64,000 bases of DNA from Girardinichthys multiradiatus (GCF_021462225.1 NC_061817.1:3408751-3472750); one strand, 5' to 3'; positions 26,773 through 39,133 are shown, counted from the stretch's first letter. Notes: generated by a model not told the origin, from the sequence alone. Program-made: numbers and translations.

Positions 26773-29700
26773 AATATCTAAATATATTGGGGGATAAAGA
26801 CAGGTCCATTAATAATTTACTGTGGTTTAAATAAAGCAAGAGTCACTGACATTGTCTCTTTGTGTAAACAGAATGGTCGTGTAGTTAATGTGTCTGCAGT
26901 GTCATTAAGCAGACACACATGACCACATATTGTTCTTATTATTATTATATATATTATTATTACATTTAAGATTCTATTTAGTTTAAAATTTTACCACAAC
27001 ACCGACATCTCATGTAACTTACTGTGATTTACTGATTCTTTTGTTTCTTTCTTTGTTTCTTTATTTTCAGTTTATTACAATTTTTTTAATGTGACTTTTA
27101 AATTTGTCTTCACTGGTGAAACACTGGGGCTTAAAGCATGTTGTTCTCCTGGATGTCTCATAAGGTCCTCTTTCCGTTCTGGGGTCGCACCATAGACTAC
27201 ACTAGGTGGTCTAATTTTGTGCTGCTCAGTTGACGCCTGTGTGTGCTATTCCTTTATTTTATAATACAAACCAGAGCAACTAAATTCCTGCTGTTGAACT
27301 ACGCAGTGTCTTTAACTGGTCGGCCTTCAGATGGCAGTGTCAGTGCTTTTTAATGGCCTGATGTGACTGCGGACTTTTCAACAGATTCGGTGGGGTCCTG
27401 ATTGTTACCTTAGCGATGCCGGTCAGATAGCCTTTAGCATTCCACTGTCTACTGCACCTGAACTGCTGGGTCGGTTTTTGCCCTTAGACATGTCACTGTT
27501 TAACAGCCTTAAATAAAACAAGCTTTTAAATTCTGCCTTCTTCTTTGTGTTCAACAGCTGTATTAAATGTGCGCATTTAAAAGGTCCCCATGCTCAAAAC
27601 GTATTTAGTGGACTTAAAAAGACACAGTAAACAGCAATGTTGAGCAAAAGGCAACCTAGAATTTCAGTCAGACACTGGATGTTCTGAAACTTGGCTAGAA
27701 GAGACGATTAATCCTTTAACATCAAGACGCTGAGGCCTAATGCGCCGCTGTCATACAGACCACAGAAGCATATTTATCACTCACATGTACGGATATGAGC
27801 TCGCGGCTGTATAGATAGTATCATCTCAACGCAGTTCCACGTCACAGCTTCAGTATAAGCAGCGTCATGGGTTGTACGAGAAAATGTTGTTGAGAGAAGG
27901 TGATGAGCTGACATGTAATAATTATTACCCTATTTCCGCCCTATAATGCTCTAAAATATTAATAACCCTGATCTGGAGATTGCGCTGCAGATCAAATAAA
28001 TAAGTAGCAAAGTGTTCTGGAAGGAGGAACCAGACTGAAGGTATTAAACGGTCAGTCTTGCCAAAATATGAGTTTGTCAGAAATATGCAGTCTTAAATTG
28101 AGTTTTAAACAGGGACCTGATGTGGAATTATTGAATTTTAGCAGCTAACTTTCCAAACCCTCTTTAATCACCTAGAAACATTGACAAATAGGGAACATCT
28201 CAACAGCGTGGCTACTTCAAAGAAACTGCACGCGCCTGTTGCACTTGGCAGCCGTTATCTGGCTCTGGCTTTTTAATACTTAATAGATGGCTACTTTTAA
28301 AAAGCTCACAGGGCCCCTTTCCCTGGGACACACATACACACAGAGATACAGCCACATACACGCACACACTAAACTCTCCGCCGGCTCTTGCTGCCATATA
28401 TCTCCAGTGAAGACCTCCTCCTGCAGCACGTGCGCCTGTACTGTGACCTCCCCGGCTTCTCGCGCTCTCCAGAATAATAAATTTTTCTGGCACCCTGGAT
28501 GCAGCGAGCCAAAGGGAGAAAAATGTGCGGGCGATTTGTCGGATAATTAGCAAGCCACTACGAGACTCTCTGGGCCAAAGATCATTGTGTGTGTGAGAGT
28601 GTGTGCGCGAAGCTCTGAATTCATAATGCCTACCTAGAATATATTTCCTAGTACATGTTCCCCATGTCTTGCAAGCACAGAATGGACGCGTGCATCACGT
28701 GAGTTCTTGCAGTCTACGGCTTCCTGTTGAAAAATCATTCGCATCACCTGGGCCAGATCATCCAAACAGACAGAGAGCGAGCACTCCCATCACCTGCCAG
28801 CTGACCCCCTCCCTCGTCCCTTCACCTCACAGTTAACTGAGATTCTCTTCAGCTTGTTTTTGGTCACCAGTGTAGCTCACCGACTGCATGCATAAAGGGT
28901 CGTTTATGATTGTTTTGGTTTTGTTGTTTTAAATTAACGTATATTATACTGAAATAAGCAAAAATAAGTACATATTTTGTACAAAATCTGCAGCACTACA
29001 AAGTGACTCGCGCCATTCATATATATGACAAAAAACATAGTTCTCTAACTCAAAGTAGAACCCGAAGAAAACTATTTATGCCTTTCTCATAGAGCAAATC
29101 TGTCCGCCTTATTTCCCTTCGGAAATGTCTATAACTACACATCGAATCAAAATGTTCTGATTGGTTTGTTAGTTTCACATATTCCCAAACAGTCCCAGGC
29201 TCCATAAATGGGCTAGCTTCATAGCTTCGCATCTGTGTAATAGTTCCTTTTCCACTGTCGCCACATCATTGATGCAAAATCAATGACTCCATGCAACCAA
29301 TCAGCTGACTGCGTTGTGCGTTATAATGAGGGTAAAATTGGATGGTACACAATTACATTTAACCAATTTCTTAGATGTTTCTTTGATTGTAGAGGCTATA
29401 AAATATCTTTCAAAGTAAACTGACTAAGCTGTGTGTATCTGGTTACTGTCATGATGGATTTGTCGTGTGCGTTGTTTCCCTATGAAACCCAAAGTGACTT
29501 TCCGTTAAAATACCATCCTACAGGTTGGTGACAAGGCTTATAGGCAGGCTGGGAAGCCTGTCTGAGAAAAAAGGGCAGCCCCCTCCACATCATTTCATCG
29601 TCAGTCATCTAAGTGATTATCTGAAACGTACAGCGTGCACTTACAATGTCTCATCTTTCATCACAGCCCTCAAGGTTTCACGCTGAGAACGGAGAGTGTG

Positions 29701-29808
29701 GACTTTAATGTCGTCATATTTAAAAGCCTATTATTTCCCATTTTTCTCGTCTTGACAAATGACAGTGTGCCGTAGTCTGCAGTCCTGAGCACTGGCCATG
29801 TGGAAATA

Positions 29809-29810
<2 letters not shown>
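26773..29810. other. intergenic DNA with possible conserved patches
   Basis: Between two microsatellites. Patches of complex, less AT-rich sequence at about 27700-28060, 28480-28830 and 29220-29390 look like candidate cis-regulatory DNA 3' of hoxb4a. A CACGTG lies at 28696-28701. No protein or RNA gene is recognised, and the conservation is not tested. Confidence 0.35.

Positions 29811-29881
<71 letters not shown>
29811..29881. repeat. (CTGT)n tetranucleotide array
   Basis: About 17 perfect copies of CTGT. The frame across it (repeated RQTD) is an artefact. Confidence 0.97.
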
Positions 29882-29883
<2 letters not shown>

Positions 29884-31009
29884 AGTGTGTGGGGAAAGAT
29901 GCCACGGTCAGCCTGGGTTTCGGTGCTCTGAACTCTGCCTGTTATGACAAAGTGGCCCTGGGGCTCCAGAGGTCTGGGAATGTCCGAGGGAGCGGAGGGT
30001 CCAGCCGTCTGGTGAGGTCAAGGGGGACCAGGAGAGGCGGGGGTAGGTACGCTGTGGGTACGGGGGAGGTAAGGTAGGAATGGGACAGGGGGTAACCGCG
30101 GGTCAGCCTCTGGCTTTAGAGCCGGTGGACCTCATCGGTCAGAAAAACGTGTCCCCTGGTTGAACCCTTTCCGGCCGCAGCTTTGTTTTCTGCTGTCACT
30201 GCACGATCATCAATTTTTCTTTCCAAAGCTGGCCTTCTTATCGCTGACTTTTGTTCAGCGTCCACCTCTGATATTTCTACAGCTTGATTCTCTTTTCTAC
30301 GCCTGCGCCCTCCAGCAGATATCTGCTATGGTTTGATTTCTCATTCCTGTAAGATTGATTGTGAACAGGCCAGCCAGAAGTGAGTGTGCTTTCTGAGGCT
30401 GCTGCTGCTCGGATCAGCAGATAAACAGAAGTCCAGCGAGCGCACAGCAGTTAATTCATCTGGAAAGCCTGGCAGATTCTTTGTTTTCCAGCTAAATTGG
30501 TTTTGAAGTGGGACCATACAAGTTTCCATTAACCAGGGCTCGCTGCGTTGTTTTAATTTGTCTTTTTTGGGACTCCGCCTCCCGCTGCAGACCCTCACTG
30601 CCTGAACTATTCTTCATATTCTCACCACATCTGTGGCCTGTATGCACCTTGTGGGAAAAAACAAAAATACGAAAAAAAAAACACTCATGCATGGGTCCGA
30701 ACTAAACGCTGAACAAGCTTTAGGTTGTCTTTGTGGATCATTACGTCAACAGTTCTCGGTGAGTTTTAACAAAGTGAGTTCACTTCCACACCATCCTTCA
30801 GGCATAAAACCAAGGCTGCTGGTTCAGATGAATGTGAAAAATGAAATATCCATACAAACAAACCAAACAAATGCGCAGATGGTCAGGCTTCAAACCGGAT
30901 GTGGGACAAACATAAACGGAGGTGATGATCAACGAAACATTTCAATAAACTCATGAGCAAAAAGATAAAACAGCACAACAGATGCCCCCAGCTCTGTAGA
31001 CTCTGTACA

Positions 31010-31054
<45 letters not shown>

Positions 31055-32328
31055 CCTTTTAAAATCAAAGCTCCTCCAGGGATAAATGCCCTCTTTTCAT
31101 GACCTCAAAACTGTAAAAAGTGAGCAGATTCAGAGTAGCAGGATAACCAGAGACAGAGGAGACTAAAATACCACCCGCACTCCCCACAACCCTACCCCCA
31201 CTCTTCCCCAGGCTTCTTACCTTTGTTGCGGTTTCCAGTAGCCTCAAGGCCATCCTCTCTTGCGCTGTGAGGACTCCTGACTTTACTGAGCTTCCTTTCT
31301 TAGTACTAACGAACAAAAAAGTTACTTTCTTTTTATGGGCAGAGAAGTCACTTGTGGGATGTAAAAATAGCTCGCTGATGACAAGGAAGGGGAGGTGTGG
31401 ATGTGTGCATGTGTGTCTTGGGGAAGGTGGGGGGCTTGGTCTTCCATGTGTCTTCCAAGACGTCTTCTTTTTCTTTTCGTGTGCCTATGTGCTCTTTGCC
31501 CTCCCTCTCTCCTGGCATAGGAGGTCTTGTGTGGAGCTGCTGAATGACAATAGAAAAAGAAGAAGCGTTTAAAGAAAAGCAAGTGATTAATGATTTTTTC
31601 TTGAATAATTTTCGCATTTTTCTTGCGGTGCTGTCCTTTCTGCCCTGGCCAGTACATAATGGCAGTGGACATTTCTGCAGAGGGTGGGTGTGGGTATCTA
31701 TTTCCATTCAGAGAAACGGTAAAACCGCCTGGTTGCGTGAATGATATCGCCCCCCTCAAAATAAAATGAAGTAAAATAAAATAAAACATGCTCTCTTACA
31801 CACACACACACACATATATATATATAAAGATGTATGTGCAAGGGGGGTTACGTGGCAACTGGACCGAGGAGAAATCAGCCGACAAATAGAGAATCGCGGA
31901 GTCTTCTTTGTGCGCGAACGAACCAATTTGGGGAGCACAGTTTTTGGTTTGAAGTTCATCGAGAGGAATGCTATTTTCTCGTTCTCCTCCTCTTGTTCTA
32001 TATTTTTCGATACCTGCTCAAACAAAAGAAAATTAAAATTAATACGAGAGCCGCACCTCCCAAAAGAAGCCATTCGTCTTGTTGATTATCTATTTGGTTG
32101 TCAAGGCTTGAGCTATTGCGCCGGCCCGCTACCTTTCCGTAAAAAAAAGAAAAGCACATGTGCACATAATGATGGTCAAAAACATAGATTGGTGATGTAA
32201 AATGTAGGAAAATTTGTATTTGTTTCCGCGTAAAAAGATCAGATTTTGTTCTCAAAGCTCAAAGCAATCGGAATGGGGGGTGGGGGGTAATGGGTTTGGT
32301 GTTGCTGGCGTGTGTGTGTGTGTGTGGT

Positions 32329-32363
<35 letters not shown>

Positions 32364-33137
32364 GCCTTGTGGAAGCAGCGCATCTGAGCTGCCGTTAAAT
32401 TAAGGGGAAAACGGGAGAGAAACGGAAGGACGGCTTGTGATTTAAAACGAGATTTACAGGACGTAATGTACCAGGATCACTCCTGGCCGGGAGAGATTAA
32501 TCATCACAGCCTGGTGATTTCTGCACACAGCTCGCTGTGCCTTTGTAGGCAAAACCAACACTGAGATTATATGGAATTATTTATTGTGTGTCAAATACTT
32601 CTTCCAGCGTAGAATTCTGGAGGGAGGAGCAGAGCAGAAATATCACAAAGGAAAAATGAAAAAGAAACTCTAATTTTCCATAACAGTATGATAATTTAAA
32701 AAGAGAATATTCCAAATCCAATCTGACAGAGAGAAGACAACCTAAAGATAAACAGAACCCTAAAAATGGTTTAGTCGATACCGTTATATAAAACAACTGA
32801 AACAGTATTTTTAAAATAAAGTAAGTAGAATAACATTAGAAATGTTACACGTTCAGTCATTTATTTCTATTTCTCAGTTATTTACAAAGAACGGAAAGCT
32901 TGACACTGAGAAAGGAGAGAAAGAAACATCTACATATCCGGGAGGTAACACATGTTCAACAAATGCCATCATCACTGAACATCCTGCGGCTGCGGCATTC
33001 GGAATAAAAACAGCATCATTTAAAATAAAACATAAAACTTGAAGGATAAAATCAAGCGGATGAACAAAATAAAAATATCCGACGCAGCGGGAAAGGGAAT
33101 ATGTGCTGATTCAATGTCCAGAAAAAAATCTATAGAT
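29882..33137. other. intergenic DNA with several simple repeats
   Basis: Contains a (CA)n array at about 31010-31052, CA and TA runs at 31797-31826, and a (TG)n tract at 32310-32326 running into a G homopolymer. A candidate minus-strand donor CAAAG|GTAAGA is near 31217. None of the open frames shows a family signature. Confidence 0.4.
32329..32360. repeat. 32-base G homopolymer
   Basis: An uninterrupted run of G on the plus strand directly after a TG tract. The exact length is likely to vary between reads and individuals. Confidence 0.9.
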
Positions 33138-33145
33138 GATCTATA

Positions 33146-33150
<5 letters not shown>

Positions 33151-33242
<92 letters not shown>

Positions 33243-33260
33243 TGTGTGTGTGTGTGTGTA
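33151..33260. repeat. (CT)n, (TA)n and (TG)n compound microsatellite
   Basis: Three adjoining dinucleotide blocks: CT to about 33191, TA to about 33239, then TG. Confidence 0.95.
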
Positions 33261-34389
33261 TTTACATTGTGTATTTACATGTACGGTGATAAGTAATACA
33301 TTTTTTAGTGCTGTGTTTGAATACTCTTTGTACGTTTTTGGTGTGATTGTTAATGTCCTCTGGGCAAATTTTCAGCCCGTCCATGTTCGATAAGCGGTGG
33401 GAAATACTTATGTGTCCCACCACCAGCTGAACAGTAAACGGACCTCTAGAAACCTTCCGCATCATTCTCAGCAGTACCAACACAGAGTACCGTTTGACAA
33501 TCAATACTGACTTCAAAAATAACTCTATAATAACATGGTCACAATTATATTCTGCCACCAATCAAACAAGAAAACCGAGTTCAAACTATTGCAGCGAGAA
33601 AGCAACCCGCCAGCTGGGTTCTACCTGCGGGTACATGTTCTGTTTGACTGCTGCAGGCACGAGCATGGCTATATGATAATTTCCACTGTTTCTACGCGTG
33701 TATGTGTGCATGGGGGTGGAGTTGGAGATATGGAGGAAACGACAGTTCCATTTTTTACAAATGTGTGAGAGGGTAGTGGTCAGAGGGGGCGGGTTAATGG
33801 GCAAAGTCGCGAAATTCACCTCTTTGCTTTGTATCCCGCACAGAAAACATGAAAAATGGCTCTCAGGTTTGGTGTAATTTAACATGGAAACGAGGATGTT
33901 CTTAGAAGAAATAGAAGAAAAGAAAGTATGTGCAAGCAAACATTCAAACAAACACATGTTTGTTTGAATGTTTACACATGTTTACACATGTTGTACACAC
34001 TCGGAGTACAACATGGTAGGTGGATGGTTCTGCTTAGTCTGACTGCAGGCGTAAATCCAAAGGAAAAAAGAAACAGAAGGGATCTTAGGGTTCAGGAAGG
34101 ACAAACATTTGGAATGTGTAGCACTAGTGTTCTTGCTTCTGACATATGCCTGTCCTTTTCATACTTTGTTAAATAACATTTTACAACAAGCCCCACCCCC
34201 ACAAAGTCATAGGTGAGTAACGGGAGAGATCAGGGCCATGCTGTCTGCAATGAGTGGCCTTTGTCCTCTTCTCAAGAGTTACGTACATTTTCCGGTCCAA
34301 CGTGCACATCCGGAGGTTCTGCTGGGCCACACCTTCAATTTTTAGTCTAGAAGCTTCTGAACCAAACTGCCAAAGCTCAAAGAGCCGCA
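33261..34389 (-). other. 3' flank and probable 3' UTR of hoxb4a
   Basis: Sequence after the hoxb4a stop codon in the direction of transcription. It contains a 17-bp perfect palindrome at 33938-33973. No clear AATAAA signal on the minus strand lies close to the stop, so the transcript end is not placed. Confidence 0.5.
33938..33973. repeat. 17-bp perfect inverted repeat with 2-bp spacer
   Basis: AAACATTCAAACAAACA at 33938-33954 is followed by CA and then the exact reverse complement at 33957-33973. It lies about 420 bases past the hoxb4a stop and could form a hairpin in its 3' UTR. Confidence 0.9.
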
Positions 34390-36616
34390 CTATAGAGGTC
34401 CGGAGGAGCGGTTCTGAGAAGCAGACACAGTCTGAGAACTTGTGGTGCTGTTGGTCCCGGAGCGGACCTTCGTGTTTGGCAGCTTGTGGTCCTTCTTCCA
34501 CTTCATCCTCCGGTTCTGGAACCAGATCTTTATCTGCCGCTCGGACAGACACAGAGTGTGCGCAATCTCCACCCTACGCCTGCGTGTCAGATAGCGGTTG
34601 TAGTGGAACTCCTTCTCCAGCTCCAGGACTTGTTGGCGTGTATAAGCCGTCCGCGAACGCTTCGGCTCTCCACCCGAGTAGCTGGAATTGACTGTGGGAG
34701 AAAAAAGGGACGAGGCATTAAAAAGCCAAATACAGACGGAGAGGAACTGTGAATGTCACTCAATAAGCACAACAGAACTACAATGAGCCTACTAATATTT
34801 ATAGAGCTAATATCTATATTTCAACTTCATAATAAACCGCCTGGATAAATTATAAACAATAAATAAACTATATTATAATCTAATAAAATTTAGGCACACG
34901 AGAGTTGTTGAAAAATGACAGGAATAAGATATTAGCAGTCATCTTTTACTGCGCTACTGTTCCTTAAAATAACTAAACAAACTAAGAATAAGACACTGGT
35001 CTCAGTGTCATGTCAGAGACAGCTAGAAAACAATAAACAGCAGTATTTCCAGACGCTCGTTTTTCTGTCGCGCGATCTGGTTGTCCAGATGTTTCCAGGT
35101 GACGCGCCGGGCCCGCGGCAGTGACACTTTACATCTAAATGGCCTGGTGTAAACTCCTATCGTGAGCGCAGACGCATTGGAAGCTTGAATACGAATATGT
35201 GTCGAGATGTTAAAAAATAAGACAAATTTGCCTGCAACGTAAGCAAATCATTACACCTCGTTTCCCACGATTTCGTGAGCAGATGACACAAACTGGATGC
35301 TTGAATGGTGTCATCCCGTGTTTGTTCTAACTAGTAAAAAAAAAAAAAACAACAAAGGCGGTGGTTTTGGTGGAGGCGGGGAGGGGGACGATGGAGCACC
35401 AGGCGTCATGGCACTGAATGGTTGACGCGGTAATGATTCAACAAATCTGAAAAATTACAGACAACTGTAAACAAATGTGGCGCAGAGGACTTCAGTTTCT
35501 AACTGTGACAACTGCATGGATTATTTGAAGAAAAAGAAAATAGAATCAAATGTCGCTTTTCGTAAATACGAAACGTTTAGGAGTGAACACAATTATATGA
35601 CTGTGCAAAGCTGATATTTGCTGTCTGCCGACGAGCACTGCGGTTGTAACGCAATAGGCTGCAAGCCTGTTAGAACATGACGAGAGAAGCCGTACCAGAC
35701 TGGAGCTATTCGCTTTCACATTAGGGTTTTACGGTCGGCTCTATAAACATGAATATTTCATCTGCCATAAAACTTTCCTTTCCTTGGAACAACGAGAGGG
35801 ACGGAAGGCTGGAGTCTACCGCTTATACAGCCGCACCACTTAAAGCCGAATTACCAGCGCATAAAATCTAACTTATGGGCTCGCTCTGAGTTGTCATAAG
35901 GCAGAGCAGACTGCGATCAGACTTCAAAAGACACCACAGCTGAGAGATGTAATAAAATTTATGGAGGGTGTAATTATATTGACCCTGCATACAGACGACC
36001 GTAAATCTCAACCCTGCAGCGACTTCTCTCTTCTACTGCTAACGTAACACAAGGAGCAGACGGTGGACACCGAGCTGTCTGCATGGCCAGCTCTCCGCTA
36101 CAACCAGAGGCAGAGAGAGGTGGATAAAGTTCCCATGCAGCGCTTACCGATGTTTACATGCACTTTCTTCATCCACGGATACACCACCGGGTCCTTCCGG
36201 CTGCTCGCGGTGGAAGAGGCGCTTTGGCTGCGAGGAGTTTGACCACAGGGTGGAGGTGGAGGCGGGCTCGGTGTGACCGAGTCACAGCGGTGACTCTGCT
36301 CCGACACAGTGGTAGTGTGCAACCCGGCAGGGAGAACGGTGTGACCCTGGGGGGATGTCACTACTGAAGCGGGTTGCGGTGTACGCCGGCACGGCGTGTA
36401 CGGCGGCTCGACTCGGTGCTGGTGATGAGCCGGGTGGTGCGGGTGGTGTTCGGTGTGGAAGATAGAGTCCGGCCGAAAAGAAGCAGGCTCCTGCCTCTGG
36501 GAGCTGTAATAGTCCGGGGAGTGACTGGGCAGATAGTCGCTTTGTGAGTATTCCTCGCAGGGTGGGAACTTCGGATCCACATAGTTGGAGTTGATCAAAT
36601 AGGAGCTCATGGCCAT
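34390..36616 (-). CDS. hoxb4a: Homeobox protein Hox-B4a, two coding exons
   Basis: Hox paralogue group 4 nuclear transcription factor, acting in caudal hindbrain and anterior trunk patterning. Exon 1 is 36148-36616 and exon 2 is 34390-34691. The phase-1 intron has donor ATCG|GTAAGC and an acceptor CCCACAG preceded by a T-rich tract. The joined frame is 257 codons including TAG, or 256 residues, close to the usual Hoxb4 length. The start gives [19 protein letters not shown], the Hox4 signature. A histidine-rich stretch and a proline run (118-123) follow. The hexapeptide VYPWMK is at residues 145-150 and the homeodomain at about 166-225, with the Hox4 motif KDHKLPNTK after it. mir-10c lies 1.5 kb upstream. 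Teleosts generally keep only the a copy of hoxb4, which supports assignment to HoxBa. Confidence 0.97.
34692..36147 (-). other. hoxb4a intron with Cdx-type sites, candidate enhancer
   Basis: The intron is 1456 bases. In its 5' part (near exon 1) complex, repeat-free sequence at about 35730-35990 holds CCATAAA (35765-35771), GCATAAA (35859-35865) and TTTATGG (35958-35964), all Cdx-like. The intron of mouse Hoxb4 holds a well-known mesodermal and neural enhancer, so this block is a good candidate for its counterpart. The equivalence is inferred. Confidence 0.5.
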
Positions 36617-36755
36617 TAATTTGAGTCTTTTTCTGAAATTACACCGACTAGAAAAGATATATAACTAAAAATTATATGTCATCCCTTTAGTCTACGGTTA
36701 TTGCTGTTCACTTGAACCCTCCTACTTTTCTGTCAAGCGAACAAAGTTAGGAGTC

Positions 36756-36777
36756 CACGTGACGGCAGCCAGCCAAT
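36756..36777 (-). promoter_or_regulatory. hoxb4a proximal promoter: E-box and CCAAT box
   Basis: CACGTG (36756-36761) is followed 11 bases later by CCAAT (36773-36777), about 140-160 bases upstream of the hoxb4a ATG. The mammalian HOXB4 promoter is known to be driven by USF at an E-box and NF-Y at a nearby CCAAT box. Pairing and distance fit that arrangement. Confidence 0.6.
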
Positions 36778-37854
36778 GGCACGCCTCTTGGACGAATCCC
36801 CGGATAAGGAAATGGAATTAAACATACACACGGCTCCCGCACACGCATGATCATATGACCTCAATTTCTGATTAGACCCTCTCCTTGTGAGCTTCCATCA
36901 TTTCTCCCGGTAGCTCTGTGTATCAGTCCGCTCATATCTACAGACGTGCAGCTTGTAAAACAGCAGAGAATCCCCCCAAAAAGAAGAGCGTTTCTATAGT
37001 AATTAGAATAAAGTTTGATTAAATGCAAAAATGAGCAACACCTGATCTTCTATCTCTCTTTTCCTCTTTTTAGATGCCTGACTGCAAAGCTCAAGCAGAG
37101 AATAAAACAGAACAAGTAGCTGAAAGGAAGTTCTCTGGGGACTTCACGGTGCCTGCACCTCCTTCTGTGTACATACAGGATGTGTGCAGAGGCTGTTTGC
37201 CAACTTTATTCTTCTCCGCCAATACCTGGGAGTGGGAGAGTGGCCTGGCCGGCCCCGGCCCCGGCACCGCCACCCAGTAGCAGTGTCAGAGATTAATCTG
37301 GCTTGTTTAGGATCGATAGAAAATTCATCAAGTAATTCAGGTTCCGCGGCCTCCTAAATCACAAGCAGACCTTTGCATGAGGAACGATAGTTGAGCACCG
37401 GCGTCCTTTTAAAACCCATGCGGCTCCAACAGGCACCGAGCCAACAATCAGCCCCAAAGCCCCAACTCACTTACTGATTCATCCAGAGTCGCTTTTACTT
37501 TGCATGAAAAATACTGGATTTAGTTTACTCCTTGAGTCCATACAACCAGCTGAGTGCTTTGTTTTCTTCATCCTCACATAAACCAGAGATCTTCAACGTT
37601 TAGTTTTCTCCCTTCAGGTGTTAACAGCCCCCAATAATAAATAATAAAAAGTAAGTCTCACTTAAAAGCTATAAAGTTAAATGTACACAATGTGTTTCTT
37701 ATTTAAAGTGGACGCTGTGTAAGCCTTCAATAATGTGAACGCACACATAGAAAGAAAGAAGAAAAGAAAAGAAAGAAAGAAAAAATAATCATGTCTTCAT
37801 ACTTTAATGTTTAAAGGGGGCATTCAATACAAACATATATATATATGTTTGTTT

Positions 37855-37900
<46 letters not shown>

Positions 37901-38045
37901 TCCAAATATATTTACTATATTGGCATTATTGAAAATTGAAACGAGTTTTGCTCCCATTTCCAAACGAATTCGAACAGGAAGCAGCATGGAGCGACCCTCC
38001 AGCTTCCCAGGAGCTGCGGTGAATCCATCGCTGCCGTCGTGTTTA
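36778..38045. other. hoxb4a upstream region
   Basis: Sequence between the hoxb4a promoter boxes and mir-10c. It includes a GA-rich tract near 37750 and a (TA)n microsatellite at about 37843-37897. The mir-10c primary transcript probably passes through it on the minus strand. No additional gene is recognised. Confidence 0.5.
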
Positions 38046-38050
38046 AATCC

Positions 38051-38130
38051 ACTATATACTCCCCTAGAAGCGAATTTGTGATGCTTTCAGTCATTTTGAC
38101 ACAAATCCGGATCTACAGGGTAGATATAGA
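38051..38130 (-). ncRNA. mir-10c: microRNA miR-10c precursor
   Basis: On the minus strand the 5' arm at 38122-38100 begins TACCCTGTAGATCCGG and continues with the miR-10 ending ATTTGTG; the G in CCGG separates the miR-10c form from miR-10a (CCGA). The 3' arm at about 38079-38058 reads CAAATTCGCTTCTAGGGG, the miR-10 star strand. The arms pair around a loop of about 20 bases, and the stem continues outward through CTATAT/ATATAG. The position, about 1.5 kb upstream of hoxb4a and co-oriented, is the conserved site of mir-10 in HoxB clusters. miR-10 acts post-transcriptionally, and Hox mRNAs are among its known targets. Confidence 0.95.
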
Positions 38131-38203
38131 AGACATCGGCTCTGAACAGGCGCAGCTTGTATTCTTCTTATCATTTCAGATTTCCCTTTGTAAGAAATGT
38201 CCT

Positions 38204-38216
38204 TGACCTCTGACCA
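38204..38216 (-). promoter_or_regulatory. DR1 nuclear-receptor motif next to mir-10c
   Basis: On the minus strand, TGGTCA and AGGTCA are direct repeats separated by one base. The motif lies about 80 bases upstream of the mature mir-10c start. DR1 elements bind RXR/RAR, COUP-TF or HNF4-type dimers. In mammals a retinoic-acid-responsive region is known upstream of Hoxb4; a match to it is inferred. Confidence 0.4.
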
Positions 38217-39133
38217 TGGATGAAATTGTAACGCTGCTCTAACTTCCTGCAGCTTGAGGGCGTAAATGAAAAAGCCGAGGATAAAGAGCGCTGGAATCTA
38301 TCATGCTCCTCTTGCTTCTTTGTCGTGCTGAGAAAATGCCTCTGAACTGCTGATTGTCATTTCCTACATTTGTTTCTCAAAGGTGTAAATAGAATATAGC
38401 TAAATAAAATTTGTTTGTTGGCAGAGTATTTTAAAATGTCTTTACTATTATTTTACTGTAATACATGTTCTGTTGTTAATTGTTTAATCTAGCGAATGTA
38501 TTTAGAACGGCGTTGCATAATGTTTCATTGTTTAATATTTAATTTTCATTTAAATGTGTAAAATATTTTTAGCAGATGACAGGCCCATTTAATATTTATA
38601 GGATCTCTATTATGAAAAGCTGCTAATTTGAAACTAATATTATTGATAAATATGACCCTGTCCACCGCGGAGGAAACTTAGGCCTTTATCTTCCTTTCTG
38701 TTTGTTCGTTCGTTTATTTTTGTTTTCACTTTGAAAATGTTTTAATATTGATTGATTAATGCACAAGGAGCAGTTTTATTAATAATGTTTCTTTAGGCAG
38801 AATACATGGCATAATTTGATTAGCGTTACAGATGTAACGAATCAGAAATTGCAGAGTCAGAAAAAAATATCTTGGCTGCTCCAACAGCGGCCGCCCTTAA
38901 AGAATGAACACAGGTTCGTGAAAGAATAGACAAATCACTTGGCACGAAGAGACGTTGTCCTATCAAAAATTCTCCTGAAAGATCGGTCAGGAGAATGGAT
39001 GCAGCAGAGAATATATGGATAAATACCCCTTCGGCGCAGCAAATGAAGTGCTGTCTGTCCTGCAAACTCTAATGTAACTTAATTAAAAAGTGATCTGAGG
39101 AGCATGTAAAAAGCCTGCAATGTATAAAGGGTT
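38217..39133. other. intergenic DNA, unassigned
   Basis: AT-rich sequence upstream of mir-10c. No additional RNA hairpin or gene is recognised. Confidence 0.4.

Noticed and set aside
31322..31789. 155- and 119-codon frames on the minus strand
   Set aside because: Low-complexity lysine/histidine-rich translations of purine-rich DNA with no family signature.
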